Shown: positions 1 to 8,377, counted from the first letter of the stretch. The stretch is DNA of 42,975 nt from JAYWGN01 sp043778255 (GCA_043778255.1 JAYWGN010000016.1:1-42975); one strand, 5' to 3'. Numbers and translations are program-made. Notes: generated by a model not told the origin, from the letters alone.

Positions 1-725
1 TTGTAATATATTGCCTTTATGTTTACTAAATTATTTATCTCTATGCCAAACCCTACGGAATAGCCGTAGTATATGCCATTGGTTTGTATATCGGGCAAAA
101 ACTGTTTTATAGCATTAGGGTTAGTACGGCAAATATGATACCGACCTGCTAACCAAAATATGCCCACATTTTTGGTATTGGTACGTTCCCAAGCCCCTGT
201 TTGAAAGTACAAACCCGATGTAGCAAAAGCATTTAAAAAATTAGTAGGCTTACCAGTAAGTGGGTTGGTAACTGAACCTACTCTAATACCATTAAGTACC
301 CTCTCCCCTACTTGGTATATAAAACCAAACTTTGTAATTACAGTATCATTTGCCTTGCCAAACTTAATACCCTCAATGCTTATATTAATTAACCCACTCA
401 TAGGGTTAATGTATCGGTTTACTAAGTGGTCGTTACTTTTGGTGAGTTGCCCACCAGTGTTTTGATTTTGAAAGGTATTGTTGCTAACCCCACCATAAAA
501 CGATATAGGAATGCTTAGCTTATTAGGCTCCCCAATAAAGAGCCTAATAAACCTTGCACTGGCATTTACCTGCCCACTATTTAATACATCTATAAAACCG
601 GAAGTGAAGATTTCAGGTTTGAAATCATATATCTTTTTTTTATCGGTAATTAAAATATCCTGTCCATATATATGAAATATATTGAAATAGAAAATGATTA
701 ATAATTTGGTAATAATTTTAATCAT
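1..725 (-). CDS. Secreted/outer-membrane protein of unknown function, 3' end outside window
   Basis: An open frame starts at the ATG complementary to 723-725 and runs without a stop for 241 codons to the left edge, so the C-terminus is missing. Residues 1-22 form a hydrophobic signal peptide ending in an IYGQ-type cleavage region, so the protein is exported. The rest alternates polar and hydrophobic stretches with many Asn, Gly and aromatic residues (for example IYYGYSVGFGIEI near the visible end), which resembles Bacteroidota outer-membrane barrels. It is the last visible gene of a minus-strand operon, 20 bases after the gene at 746-1567. I do not recognise a family. Confidence 0.75.
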   Translation of the reverse strand, partial: MIKIITKLLIIFYFNIFHIYGQDILITDKKKIYDFKPEIFTSGFIDVLNSGQVNASARFIRLFIGEPNKLSIPISFYGGVSNNTFQNQNTGGQLTKSNDHLVNRYINPMSGLINISIEGIKFGKANDTVITKFGFIYQVGERVLNGIRVGSVTNPLTGKPTNFLNAFATSGLYFQTGAWERTNTKNVGIFWLAGRYHICRTNPNAIKQFLPDIQTNGIYYGYSVGFGIEINNLVNIKAIYY

Positions 726-745
726 AGTATAAGTATTTATAATTA

Positions 746-1567
746 TCAATTTTTAATTAAAAACTCAATTAAACCATTAGAACTAATAGAACTTTCAAGA
801 TTCACTTTATAAGTTTTTAACTTTGTTTTAATTTTTATAAATGCTGTACAAGGTGGAATTTCTCCTTCACTTACAGCAATTAATTTTAACTTATTTACTA
901 AATATTTACTATCTAAATTAATCCAAATAGTAATTGGGCTATTTGTTAAGACTTTATCTCTTAAAATATTTTTATTATTTAAATAAAGATTTATTATGTC
1001 ATTATCTGCAATTCCATAATCGTATATTTCTACCAAAATTGAGTCAGATTCAGTCTTTTCCAATTCCAAAACTCTTTGAATTGATGATGTTTTTTGTAAA
1101 TAAATTGTATCAGTATTTTGCAATTTAATAACTGGATGTTTTAATTTTTCAAGATACAAATTTGATTTTCCACAACTAAACAAACCATTATTTCTGTCTT
1201 TCCAAATTCCCTCGAGTCGCATTATAGAATCATTCCTAACAAGTTTCATATTATAAACTCCTAAACAGTTACTTGAAAATGACCCTATTTTTAAGCTGAT
1301 TACAGAAGTTTCAGTAAACGTTATAATTGAGTCTTTGAAATTTAAACGGCCATTCAAATTATAATGCTCGAATAGTCCTTTTTGATAAAATAAATGTGAA
1401 GAACCTATAAATACTGAATCATTTTTTAAATCAAAATCAACAACTAATTTTAAGGGGTTTGATGTTAGACTATTTTTACTAAAGTTACCTACCCATTCAC
1501 CTGAAATAGTCTGGCAAAAAGTATAGCAACTTAATAAATAAAATAAGCTAAAAAGAGATAATTTCAT
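746..1567 (-). CDS. Secreted two-domain protein (lipocalin-like N-terminus, Bacteroidota C-terminal module)
   Basis: 273 residues. A signal peptide (residues 1-18, ending ..CYTFCQ) is followed by SGEWVGNF, a start typical of small lipocalin-like beta domains, and beta-rich sequence to about residue 145. Residues 175-270 resemble a module common in Bacteroidota secreted proteins, usually with a D-x-G-x-x-D-x-D-x-I-x-L-x-L-N core and an IPPxTA motif; here they read YDYGIADNDIINLYLNN and GEIPPCTAFIKI. The module's function is not known to me. The gene lies 61 bases after the barrel gene and 20 bases before the partial gene, so it is probably co-transcribed with them. Its codons use ATT more than most neighbours, so recent arrival is possible. 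Confidence 0.8.
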   Translation of the reverse strand: MKLSLFSLFYLLSCYTFCQTISGEWVGNFSKNSLTSNPLKLVVDFDLKNDSVFIGSSHLFYQKGLFEHYNLNGRLNFKDSIITFTETSVISLKIGSFSSNCLGVYNMKLVRNDSIMRLEGIWKDRNNGLFSCGKSNLYLEKLKHPVIKLQNTDTIYLQKTSSIQRVLELEKTESDSILVEIYDYGIADNDIINLYLNNKNILRDKVLTNSPITIWINLDSKYLVNKLKLIAVSEGEIPPCTAFIKIKTKLKTYKVNLESSISSNGLIEFLIKN

Positions 1568-1628
1568 ATTTTAATAGTATAAAAATATGCAGCATTTAAA
1601 ATACTGCATATTTATTTTTTTTTAATAT

Positions 1629-2279
1629 TTAATCTTTACTAGTATTTATTGTCATTGCAAGTTTTAAATAAATATTGAGTGGATTAAATGAATTACCATT
1701 TCTTAAAAAACTTGTTAATTGATAACTAAATCCATTTGCAAATAATATTTTTCTTTCTTTTGTAATTGCGAAATTCATACCATAATCAATATTTAATCCA
1801 AATAGTGTATTCCTATCAAGTCTAATTTTCTCAATTTTTTCCACATCAAATTTCTTATAATTTTGTTCAGTTGAAAATAAGTACTCAGCATAACCACCAA
1901 AATTTATAAACAAATCACTTCCTTTTTCAGTTTCAAATAAAAGAAATTTAAACTTTAATGGTACACTTATTGAATTAAAGTTTATATAACTATTTTTTAT
2001 CGTATTATCATTAGGTTCGAAAACCAATTCAGCGTTTCTTTTAAAAAAAATACCATCAATTACAAATTTATTGAAATTAGAATTAAAACCTGTACCTAGA
2101 AGAACATTCTTATCTAATCTTTTAAAAATATTAAAAGTGGTAGAAAACCCATTAGCACTAAGCAATTTGGCTTTATTAAAATTATTTTTTATAGTAAAAT
2201 TACTTAATTGAAATCCAATATCAATTTGTGCCTCACTTCTTAAACAACAAAACATAAAAAAGAAATAATATTTTTTCAT
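1629..2279 (-). CDS. Probable outer-membrane beta-barrel protein
   Basis: 216 residues with an N-terminal signal sequence (hydrophobic residues 4-12, then SEAQIDIGFQ, giving a mature N-terminus near residue 18). The mature part has alternating hydrophobic strands (IDIGFQLSNF, VLLGTGFNSNF, LFINFGGYAEYLF, TLFGLNIDYGMNF) and resembles PorT/OmpW-like 8-stranded barrels of Bacteroidota. It begins only 9 bases after the stop of the glycine-zipper gene, so the two are almost certainly translated from one message. Its substrate or partner is unknown; pairing with that protein is inferred from position only. Confidence 0.78.
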   Translation of the reverse strand: MKKYYFFFMFCCLRSEAQIDIGFQLSNFTIKNNFNKAKLLSANGFSTTFNIFKRLDKNVLLGTGFNSNFNKFVIDGIFFKRNAELVFEPNDNTIKNSYINFNSISVPLKFKFLLFETEKGSDLFINFGGYAEYLFSTEQNYKKFDVEKIEKIRLDRNTLFGLNIDYGMNFAITKERKILFANGFSYQLTSFLRNGNSFNPLNIYLKLAMTINTSKD

Positions 2280-2288
2280 TTTTAAATG

Positions 2289-3050
2289 TTATGGTTCAAA
2301 AGTAGAAAATACTGCTACAGTTCCACCACTCATTACTGCACCACCAACCACTGCTCCAACACCTCCCCCAAGGGTAGCACCAGCAATAGCACCCCCAGCA
2401 TCCATTAATCCAACACAAAGCCACTGCCACCACTTCAACTTTTTATTTTGAGAATTGAAGTTTATAGAACTAGTAAAAGTATTGTTAGTACTCCATGCAA
2501 GTAAACTATAACGTAGCGTAGAGCCATAAGCATATAATGCAAATTTCTCTGTGTTTGTAACCGACAAAGCTGAAATTTGATTTTCCCAAGTCACTATTTT
2601 TGATTTAATATTTGGGTAACCACTGTTTGCAGCAGATTGGTTATAAATTTGATTTAATAACTGACTCAAAAATGCTTTGCCTATAGATGAAATTGGTGCA
2701 GAATTAGTAAAAAAACTATTTGCTGGTGGTGCACTTGGACTTAATACACTCAAATAATTATTAATTGTAGAAGTTGTAAAGTTTGTGCTGAAATTTGGTG
2801 CTGAATTTGGACCATAAGTATTGTTCATATACTGTATCCCTGCATTATATAATGTATTCACATTTTGCAATTGAGGAATTGTATAATTGCTAGCTAAATA
2901 ATATAATGCATCATTATGCTCTACTCCAATGTTATCATTAGGATTTGCAGAATTTGCTGCATCAGTTCCACATCTTTGAAAAAAAATTGATTGAGAATTA
3001 CCATTCAATGATATTATTAACACCATCAAACCAAAAATAAACTTTTTCAT
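2289..3050 (-). CDS. Secreted protein with C-terminal glycine zipper
   Basis: 253 residues. Signal peptide at residues 1-19 (cleavage after ..NGNS). The mature N-terminus carries a Cys and an IGVEHNDALYYLAS segment; I recall similar H-N motifs near the N-terminus of secreted Bacteroidota proteins of unknown role. After a Ser/Asn-rich middle, residues 203-247 read KLKWWQWLCVGLMDAGGAI then repeated GxxxG spacing (GATLGGGVGAVVGGAVMSGG), a glycine zipper able to insert into or pack in membranes. It is the first gene of the four-gene operon. A membrane-active or contact-dependent role is inference; no catalytic motif is visible. Confidence 0.8.
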   Translation of the reverse strand: MKKFIFGLMVLIISLNGNSQSIFFQRCGTDAANSANPNDNIGVEHNDALYYLASNYTIPQLQNVNTLYNAGIQYMNNTYGPNSAPNFSTNFTTSTINNYLSVLSPSAPPANSFFTNSAPISSIGKAFLSQLLNQIYNQSAANSGYPNIKSKIVTWENQISALSVTNTEKFALYAYGSTLRYSLLAWSTNNTFTSSINFNSQNKKLKWWQWLCVGLMDAGGAIAGATLGGGVGAVVGGAVMSGGTVAVFSTFEP

Positions 3051-3619
3051 TTTATAAATAATTAAAATTTTTGTTGAAGAAACTTTTTACAGTTTCGTAC
3101 ACTGTATCAACGTCAGTGTTCCTACTATGGCTATTTTAAGTGTCCTTGCACTTTATGGATACGTTCGGAATTTTGCCGTAAGCAAATAAACTTTTATAGA
3201 CTAGCTTTCGTGTCGGTTGCAACAGACTGAATAATTGTAGTTTTTTTAATGAACTAACGTAACTGTTTTCAACGTCGTTGGCCAGAATTATATTTGCCAT
3301 GTAAAATTGAACTATATTTTTTGTAATTGCAATACTACTAAGTGGTAGTTTTTTAGGGGTCTGTTTAATGTTTGGGTAGTTTTGGGGCTAATAAGTAAAC
3401 CAATTAGTAAGGTCTTTTTTTAGTAGTTATCGGGTCTTTCCTTTTTTTAATATAACTAAACCTTACAACAACCAAATTAAAAAGTATTCATGTAATTGTT
3501 ACCTACTAATTAAATTCGTTTTTTATTTTTACATTCACCATACTAAGCACTTATAACCAATTTTATTTTTTAAAGTCATCTACCATTATCTTTGCACTAA
3601 TTTTTTATAAAAACGGATT
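3051..3619. other. Intergenic region between divergent units
   Basis: 569 bases separate the minus-strand secreted-protein operon from ctaB. I found no supported gene here. It contains small inverted repeats next to the operon start (GAAAC at 3079-3083 with GTTTC at 3092-3096), a weak ACTAC/GTAGT stem followed by six T (3334-3354), and a -7 promoter match for ctaB at 3587-3594. The remainder looks like non-coding sequence with stops in all frames. Confidence 0.6.
3587..3594 (+). promoter_or_regulatory. -7 promoter element of ctaB
   Basis: TATCTTTG matches the Bacteroidota primary-sigma -7 consensus TAnnTTTG exactly and lies 25 bases before the ctaB ATG. No clear -33 TTTG is visible at the expected distance. 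Confidence 0.5.
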
Positions 3620-4510
3620 ATGAATTGGAAGCAAAAAATAACAGACTACAAGCTATTAATGAAATTTACCTTAAGTTTTACGGTAGTATTTAGTTGTGTT
3701 ATTTGTTATTTATTACACCCTGCTGTTGTGTTTGATTGGCGGTTGGTGGTACTATTGTTTACAGCAGGTATGTTAGTAACAGGTAGTGCCAATGCCATAA
3801 ACCAAATAATAGAAATAGATACCGATGCCATAATGAAACGAACCGCTAACCGGCCATTAGCAAGTGGTCGAATGCAAGTAACCGAAGCAATAGCATTTGC
3901 AGCTATTGCTGGTAGTTTGGGGGTGCTTATGATGTGGAATTACTTTAACGGTTGGTCGGCAGTATTATCGGCTATTAGTTTATTATTATATGCATTTGTA
4001 TATACCCCACTCAAAAAGAAAAATAGCATAGCCGTACTGGTAGGCGGTTTGCCCGGTGCCTTGCCTTGCCTTATAGGTTGGGTAGCAGGTATAAGTGAGG
4101 GTGGCAGCCAAAGTTGGGCAGGTGGTTGGGTGCTATTTGCTATACAGTTTGTGTGGCAGTTTCCACACTTTTGGGCCATAGCTTGGATAGCCCATAAGGA
4201 TTATGAAAGTGCTGGCTTTAAGCTATTGCCAAGCACACAAGGGCAAACAAAATACAGTGCCCAGCAAGCACTTATATATTCGTTGTTAATGATTCCTATT
4301 GGGCTTGCACCGTTTTTTATGCAAAGCATTAACGAGCCTAACTTGAGCCAAACACCAGCATTGTATATTGTACTACTTTGCAATATATTTATGGTATTAC
4401 AAAGTTATCGGCTTTACACCGATATGAACCTTGCAGCAGCTCGTAGAGTAATGTTTAGCAGCTATATTTATTTATTAATTGTATTTTTAGCCTTAGTAAT
4501 ATTTAAGTAA
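3620..4510 (+). CDS. ctaB: Protoheme IX farnesyltransferase (heme O synthase)
   Basis: 296 residues, normal for the CyoE/CtaB family of UbiA prenyltransferases. It transfers a farnesyl group to heme b to make heme O for heme-copper terminal oxidases, in the cytoplasmic membrane. The first Asp-rich motif is NQIIEIDTDAIMKRTANRPLASGR (split here by residue: N-Q-I-I-E-I-D-x-D then KRTxxRPL, about residues 61-80). The family's YTPLKKK, GALPxLIGW, FVWQFPHFWAIAW and DYESAGFKLLP segments follow in the usual order. About eight hydrophobic helices are evident. No oxidase subunits lie next to it in this window. gcvT follows 68 bases later on the same strand. Confidence 0.95.
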   Translation: MNWKQKITDYKLLMKFTLSFTVVFSCVICYLLHPAVVFDWRLVVLLFTAGMLVTGSANAINQIIEIDTDAIMKRTANRPLASGRMQVTEAIAFAAIAGSLGVLMMWNYFNGWSAVLSAISLLLYAFVYTPLKKKNSIAVLVGGLPGALPCLIGWVAGISEGGSQSWAGGWVLFAIQFVWQFPHFWAIAWIAHKDYESAGFKLLPSTQGQTKYSAQQALIYSLLMIPIGLAPFFMQSINEPNLSQTPALYIVLLCNIFMVLQSYRLYTDMNLAAARRVMFSSYIYLLIVFLALVIFK

Positions 4511-4578
4511 AATGCAGTAGTTAGTATTTACTTTTTAATAAATTTTTTTTACAAAAAAAAACTCCCTAAACCTCCACA

Positions 4579-5700
4579 ATGAAAAAAACTCCTTTTACTC
4601 CAATGCATATAGCACTAGGTGCTAAAATGGCCGAATTTGCAGGGTACAACATGCCAATTAGTTATACAAGTATTAACGATGAGCATGCTGCCGTACGTAG
4701 CCATATAGGTGTGTTTGATGTTAGCCACATGGGCGAATTTGTAGTAAAAGGCAAAGGTGCAATGCAACTTATACAAAGCATTACTACCAACGATGTAAGC
4801 AAACTTACCAAAGGCAAAGCACAATACAGTTGTATGCCCAATAATGAAGGTGGTATAGTGGACGATTTGTTGGTGTATTGTTTAGAAGATTGTGCTGATA
4901 GCACTACCCATACCGAGGCATATATGATAGTAGTAAATGCCAGTAATATTGAAAAAGATTGGAATTGGATACAACAGTTTATCACCCCTCCTTTGGAGGG
5001 GAAGGGGGAGGCTTTAGAAATGCATAACATAAGCGACCGTACTGCCCTGTTGGCTATACAAGGCCCAAATGCCACTAAAGTATTGCAAACATTAACCGAT
5101 GTAGATATCCTTAATTTAAAATATTACACATTTACCCGTTGCAAATTTGCGGGTATTAATAACGTAATAGTAAGCGCCACAGGCTATACTGGTGCAGGTG
5201 GGGTTGAAATATATTTTGAAAACGAAAACGATAATGCCTCCATTATATGGAATGCAATATTTGCAGCCGATGCTGCTATAAAGCCAATTGGCTTAGCTGC
5301 AAGGGATACCCTAAGGCTCGAAATGGGTTATTGCCTTTACGGCAATGATATTGACGATACCACTTCGCCATTAGAGGCTGGCTTGGGTTGGATCACAAAA
5401 TTTACAAAAGAGTTTACCAACAAAGCTTACTTTGAAACCCAAAAAACAACTGGCATTACCCGCAAATTAGTAGGCTTTGAAATGATAGAAAAAGGAATAC
5501 CACGACACCATTATAAAATACACGATGCTAATAATAATGAAATTGGTTATGTAACTAGTGGCACACAAGCCCCTACACTTGGCAAGGCCATTGGTATGGC
5601 TTATGTAGCTAAGGAACATGCAACCCTCAATACCGAAATATTTGTAAACATTAGAGATAAAAATGTAAAGGCAAAAGTTGTAAAAATGCCGTTTGAATAA
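4579..5700 (+). CDS. gcvT: Aminomethyltransferase (glycine cleavage system T protein)
   Basis: 373 residues. It transfers the methylene group from the aminomethyl-lipoyl H protein to tetrahydrofolate, releasing ammonia. Family landmarks are present: FDVSHMGEF (46-54), TTNDVSKL (69-76), LLAIQGP, ATGYTGAGGVEIYF, GYCLYGNDIDDTTSPLEAGLGW, and the C-terminal GYVTSGTQAPTLGKAIGMAYV. The protein is slightly longer than usual because residues about 136-145 (TPPLEGKGEA) are encoded by a G+C-rich palindromic repeat lying between the conserved IEKDWNWI and LEMHNISDRTALLAIQGP segments. The frame is preserved, so the enzyme is probably functional with an extra surface loop. comB starts 14 bases downstream. 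Confidence 0.95.
   Translation: MKKTPFTPMHIALGAKMAEFAGYNMPISYTSINDEHAAVRSHIGVFDVSHMGEFVVKGKGAMQLIQSITTNDVSKLTKGKAQYSCMPNNEGGIVDDLLVYCLEDCADSTTHTEAYMIVVNASNIEKDWNWIQQFITPPLEGKGEALEMHNISDRTALLAIQGPNATKVLQTLTDVDILNLKYYTFTRCKFAGINNVIVSATGYTGAGGVEIYFENENDNASIIWNAIFAADAAIKPIGLAARDTLRLEMGYCLYGNDIDDTTSPLEAGLGWITKFTKEFTNKAYFETQKTTGITRKLVGFEMIEKGIPRHHYKIHDANNNEIGYVTSGTQAPTLGKAIGMAYVAKEHATLNTEIFVNIRDKNVKAKVVKMPFE
4982..5013 (+). repeat. In-frame palindromic element inside gcvT
   Basis: A perfect 7-base inverted repeat, CCCCTCC (4985-4991) TTT GGAGGGG (4995-5001), is followed by a G-rich tail AAGGGGGAGG. The composition differs sharply from the surrounding AT-rich gene. It encodes TPPLEGKGEA in frame. 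Related elements occur inside ade and twice in the restriction-modification gene. Confidence 0.75.
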
Positions 5701-5714
5701 ATAATTATAACCCG

Positions 5715-6449
5715 ATGGATATAAAAAAACCAACCCTAACCACCTGTGCCTCACCAGCCTTACTTAACCTATACGATATAACCCACACAACCGTAGTAAT
5801 AATAGATGTACTAAGGGCTACAAGTACCATTGCCAATGCATTGTACAATGGTGCAAAGGCTGTAATACCTGTAGATAGTGTGGCAGAATGCATACGAATA
5901 GGTAAACAAATAGAGGGCATTACAGCTGGTGAAAGAGATGGGCATATTGCCGAAGGTTTGCAACACGGCAACTCACCTAGCGAGTACCCTCGTAGCTTTA
6001 TTGCCAACAAAACTTTGGTACTAACTACTACCAATGGCACTAAATTATTGCACATGGCATTAGCCAATAATGCACCCAATATTATAACAGGTTCGTTTCC
6101 TAATTTGGATGCCGTATGTGATTATATACTTACTCAAAACAAACCCATAATGCTAGGCTGTGCAGCTTGGAAAGACAGGGTAAACATAGAAGATATGCTA
6201 TTTGCAGGTGCAGTTATTAGCAAGGTAAAAAAGCACTTTAACATAAGTTGCGATACCTCCATAATAGCAGAAATGCTGTACAATAAAGCCAAGAAAGACC
6301 TATTTGAATTTATGAAAACCAACCATGCTTCGCATTACGAAAGGCTTCACAATTTTGGGGTTGATGAGGATATGAAATTTTGCCTTACACCCAACCTTTC
6401 GCCAGTAGTACCTATATACAATGAGGGTAAGTTGGTAGTGGTAAGTTAA
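5715..6449 (+). CDS. comB: ComB-family 2-phosphosulfolactate phosphatase
   Basis: 244 residues matching the ComB family: DVLRATSTIANALYNGA (about 32-48), a GERDGHIAEGLQHGNSP segment (75-90) and TTTNGTK (112-118), all signatures of the metal-dependent phosphatase fold. The founding enzyme removes phosphate from 2-phosphosulfolactate in coenzyme M synthesis. Bacteroidota do not make coenzyme M, so the physiological substrate here is uncertain (sulfolactate metabolism or another phosphoester). It sits 14 bases after gcvT and probably shares its message. Its last 4 bases overlap the convergent XRE regulator gene. Confidence 0.88.
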   Translation: MDIKKPTLTTCASPALLNLYDITHTTVVIIDVLRATSTIANALYNGAKAVIPVDSVAECIRIGKQIEGITAGERDGHIAEGLQHGNSPSEYPRSFIANKTLVLTTTNGTKLLHMALANNAPNIITGSFPNLDAVCDYILTQNKPIMLGCAAWKDRVNIEDMLFAGAVISKVKKHFNISCDTSIIAEMLYNKAKKDLFEFMKTNHASHYERLHNFGVDEDMKFCLTPNLSPVVPIYNEGKLVVVS

Positions 6450-6652
6450 GCCCAATCAGTAGTAGTAAGTGTAAATAAGGCTTCTACAGTTACACTCAAT
6501 ACAGTAGCAATTTTTATAGCTAATATTGCCGTGGGAAAGTAATGACACTTTTCAATTGATAGAATAGTTTGCCTACTTACTTGTACCAATGTAGCAAGTT
6601 GCTCTTGTGATAAATTATTTTGTTGCCTTATCTCTTTTAAATTATTTTCCAA
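6446..6652 (-). CDS. Small XRE-family helix-turn-helix regulator
   Basis: 68 residues, essentially one Cro/C1-type HTH: LKEIRQQNNLSQEQLATLVQVSRQTILSIEK (split: helix 2 SQEQLATLV, recognition helix SRQTILSIE), ending VEALFTLTT, as in the YozG-like group. The frame begins with TTG (complement of 6650-6652); no ATG lies upstream before the previous gene's stop, so TTG is the likely start. It overlaps the upstream membrane-protein gene by 11 bases, indicating translational coupling, and overlaps the 3' end of comB by 4 bases. Members of this group commonly sit beside a small membrane protein as here; the regulated target is unknown. Confidence 0.85.
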   Translation of the reverse strand: MENNLKEIRQQNNLSQEQLATLVQVSRQTILSIEKCHYFPTAILAIKIATVLSVTVEALFTLTTTDWA

Positions 6653-7055
6653 CTTTATTTTTTTTAAACAAAAAATCTAAGCTTGGCCATTTATAATATT
6701 CGCTATAAAAACTTATGAGGTAAATTGTGCACATTTGGATAGCAATAGCATAGTTATCTTTAAAATTATCAGTTTTAAATACAGGGCTTAATAATACACC
6801 AGTGATAACATAAAAAAATGAAATTATAAAGCATTTACATCTCATTAATGTTAGTCTCTCATCTTCAATTTTTTGTTGGCTGACAATTATAATCAACAAA
6901 CCAATTAAGATAATACTACTACCAATTTCTTTCATATATGGAAAAGGAGCTTTTCCATATATAATTTTTACAATTGAAAATGCGATAAGTGTTATAACTA
7001 TTAAACCCAAACCAACCCATTTAAGTTTATTGGGAAGTAATCTCATTTTTTGCAT
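6642..7055 (-). CDS. Small four-helix membrane protein paired with XRE regulator
   Basis: 137 residues with four predicted membrane helices (about 14-30, 43-59, 70-90 and 105-118). A KIEDERLTLMR motif between helices 2 and 3 resembles the ..DERxxxxxxKA.. signature of DUF2178-like membrane proteins that are usually encoded just before a small HTH regulator. The gene starts at ATG 7055; an alternative in-frame ATG is three codons in. Its 3' end overlaps the regulator by 11 bases. A membrane-linked signal or control of the regulator is inferred from the conserved pairing, not from any catalytic motif. Confidence 0.75.
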   Translation of the reverse strand: MQKMRLLPNKLKWVGLGLIVITLIAFSIVKIIYGKAPFPYMKEIGSSIILIGLLIIIVSQQKIEDERLTLMRCKCFIISFFYVITGVLLSPVFKTDNFKDNYAIAIQMCTIYLISFYSEYYKWPSLDFLFKKNKVGK

Positions 7056-7114
7056 AAATTTTTTTTAGCAATGTAAAGTTAACTTAACATTTTGTATTAC
7101 ACAAATATTATATT

Positions 7115-8287
7115 CTACAAAACTTGTACTATCAAAAACTTTAAATAATGGGTGTTTTCCCAACCCCACACTATGGGGTGGTCGGCACTTTGGGCATTAA
7201 AGGTTATTTGCTTTATGGTTCGTTTGGCATCTTTAGCAGCCATACTTATAATGTGCAAAAACAACTCGGGTTCTATTAAGTTAGTACAGCTGCTAGTAAC
7301 CAAGTAGCCGCCTGGTTTTACTAATTGCATACCCCGTAAGTTTATTTCTTTGTAGCCTTTTATGGCTTGGTCTATGGCATTACGGCTTTTGGCAAAGCTT
7401 GGTGGGTCCAGCATTACTACATCGTACTGTCGTCCATCTTTCGCCCAAGTTTTCAATACATCAAAGGCATTTACACACTCAAACTTTGCAATGTTTTGTA
7501 CATGGTTAAGCTCCGCATTTTTATTACACATGGCTATGGCATTGGCACTTACATCGAGCCCCAGCACCGACTTTGCACCATAAGCAGCAGCATGTATTTC
7601 AAACGTACCTGTGTAGGTAAATACGCCTAGTACATCGGCACCTTTAACTATATGCTGTATGGCACGGCGGTTATCTTGTTGGTCCAGAAAGTAACCCGTT
7701 TTTTGTCCATTTTCAATATCAACGGCAAACTGCAATCCGTTTTCGTTTATTATAATATTGGTATCAAAGGCTTCGCCTAAAAATCCCTTTTGTTGGGGCA
7801 TACCCTCTAATTCCCTTACTGGCACATCGTTACGTTCATATATACCTTTTACTGTAAACAATTTGTGTAATGCTGCTACTATAGCAGGTTTCCATTTATC
7901 AATACCTAAGGTGAGGGTTTGTAGTACAAAGTAATCGTTAAATTTATCAATAATTAATTGGGGCAATCCATCGGCTTCGCCAAATACTAAGCGGCAGTTT
8001 TCGGTATAGCCAATTTGTTGGCGGTACTGCCAAGCTATTTTTATTTTTTGGTAAAAAAAATCATCGTTTATCACCTCACTTTTTTTACGGGTAAGCAACC
8101 TAACCAATATCAAACTTTGAGGGTTTATGTAGCCTTTGCCTACAAATGTGTTGTTGTGGGTTATTACATCTACAATATCGGCTGGCTGGTATTCGCCTTT
8201 TATTTCGGCTACTTCGTTGGCATATATCCAAGGGTGTCCACTCTCAATACGCTTACTTATTTTTTTATTTAATTTTACTACTGCCAT
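7115..8287 (-). CDS. rlmI: 23S rRNA m5C methyltransferase, RlmI family
   Basis: 390 residues, the usual family length. An N-terminal PUA domain (HPWIYANEV near residue 19) precedes an RlmI-like insert and a class I SAM-dependent methyltransferase domain. Visible motifs: ENGQKTGYFLDQQDNRR, motif I DVLGVFTYTGTFEIHAA, GLDVSANAI (SAM ribose-binding acidic residue), VVMLDPPSFAKS (motif IV), and TSSCTN, where the Cys is the expected catalytic residue. RlmI methylates C1962 of 23S rRNA in E. coli. The gene is monocistronic and divergent from the secreted protein at 8400; their promoters share about 110 bases. Confidence 0.9.
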   Translation of the reverse strand: MAVVKLNKKISKRIESGHPWIYANEVAEIKGEYQPADIVDVITHNNTFVGKGYINPQSLILVRLLTRKKSEVINDDFFYQKIKIAWQYRQQIGYTENCRLVFGEADGLPQLIIDKFNDYFVLQTLTLGIDKWKPAIVAALHKLFTVKGIYERNDVPVRELEGMPQQKGFLGEAFDTNIIINENGLQFAVDIENGQKTGYFLDQQDNRRAIQHIVKGADVLGVFTYTGTFEIHAAAYGAKSVLGLDVSANAIAMCNKNAELNHVQNIAKFECVNAFDVLKTWAKDGRQYDVVMLDPPSFAKSRNAIDQAIKGYKEINLRGMQLVKPGGYLVTSSCTNLIEPELFLHIISMAAKDAKRTIKQITFNAQSADHPIVWGWENTHYLKFLIVQVL

Positions 8288-8369
8288 ACAGCGAAAGTAA
8301 ACTTTTTTTTAAGTAAATGGGGATTTGGTAAATTATGGCAACACCTTTTTTTACACCTACAAAAAACTT

Positions 8370-8377
8370 TACCTTTG
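8370..8377 (+). promoter_or_regulatory. -7 promoter element of the gene at 8400
   Basis: TACCTTTG is an exact TAnnTTTG match, 22 bases before the ATG at 8400. No good -33 element is visible. Confidence 0.45.

Noticed and set aside
265..465. 66-codon plus-strand frame at the left end
   Set aside because: It lies opposite the partial secreted-protein gene, which has a signal peptide and gene-like composition; the plus-strand product looks like antisense translation.
4511..4578. Glycine riboswitch upstream of gcvT
   Set aside because: The 68-base gap is too short and too AT-rich for a glycine aptamer and shows no conserved core.
4662..5075. 137-codon minus-strand frame within gcvT
   Set aside because: Fully contained antisense to a strongly conserved gene; its protein is low in charged residues and matches no family pattern.
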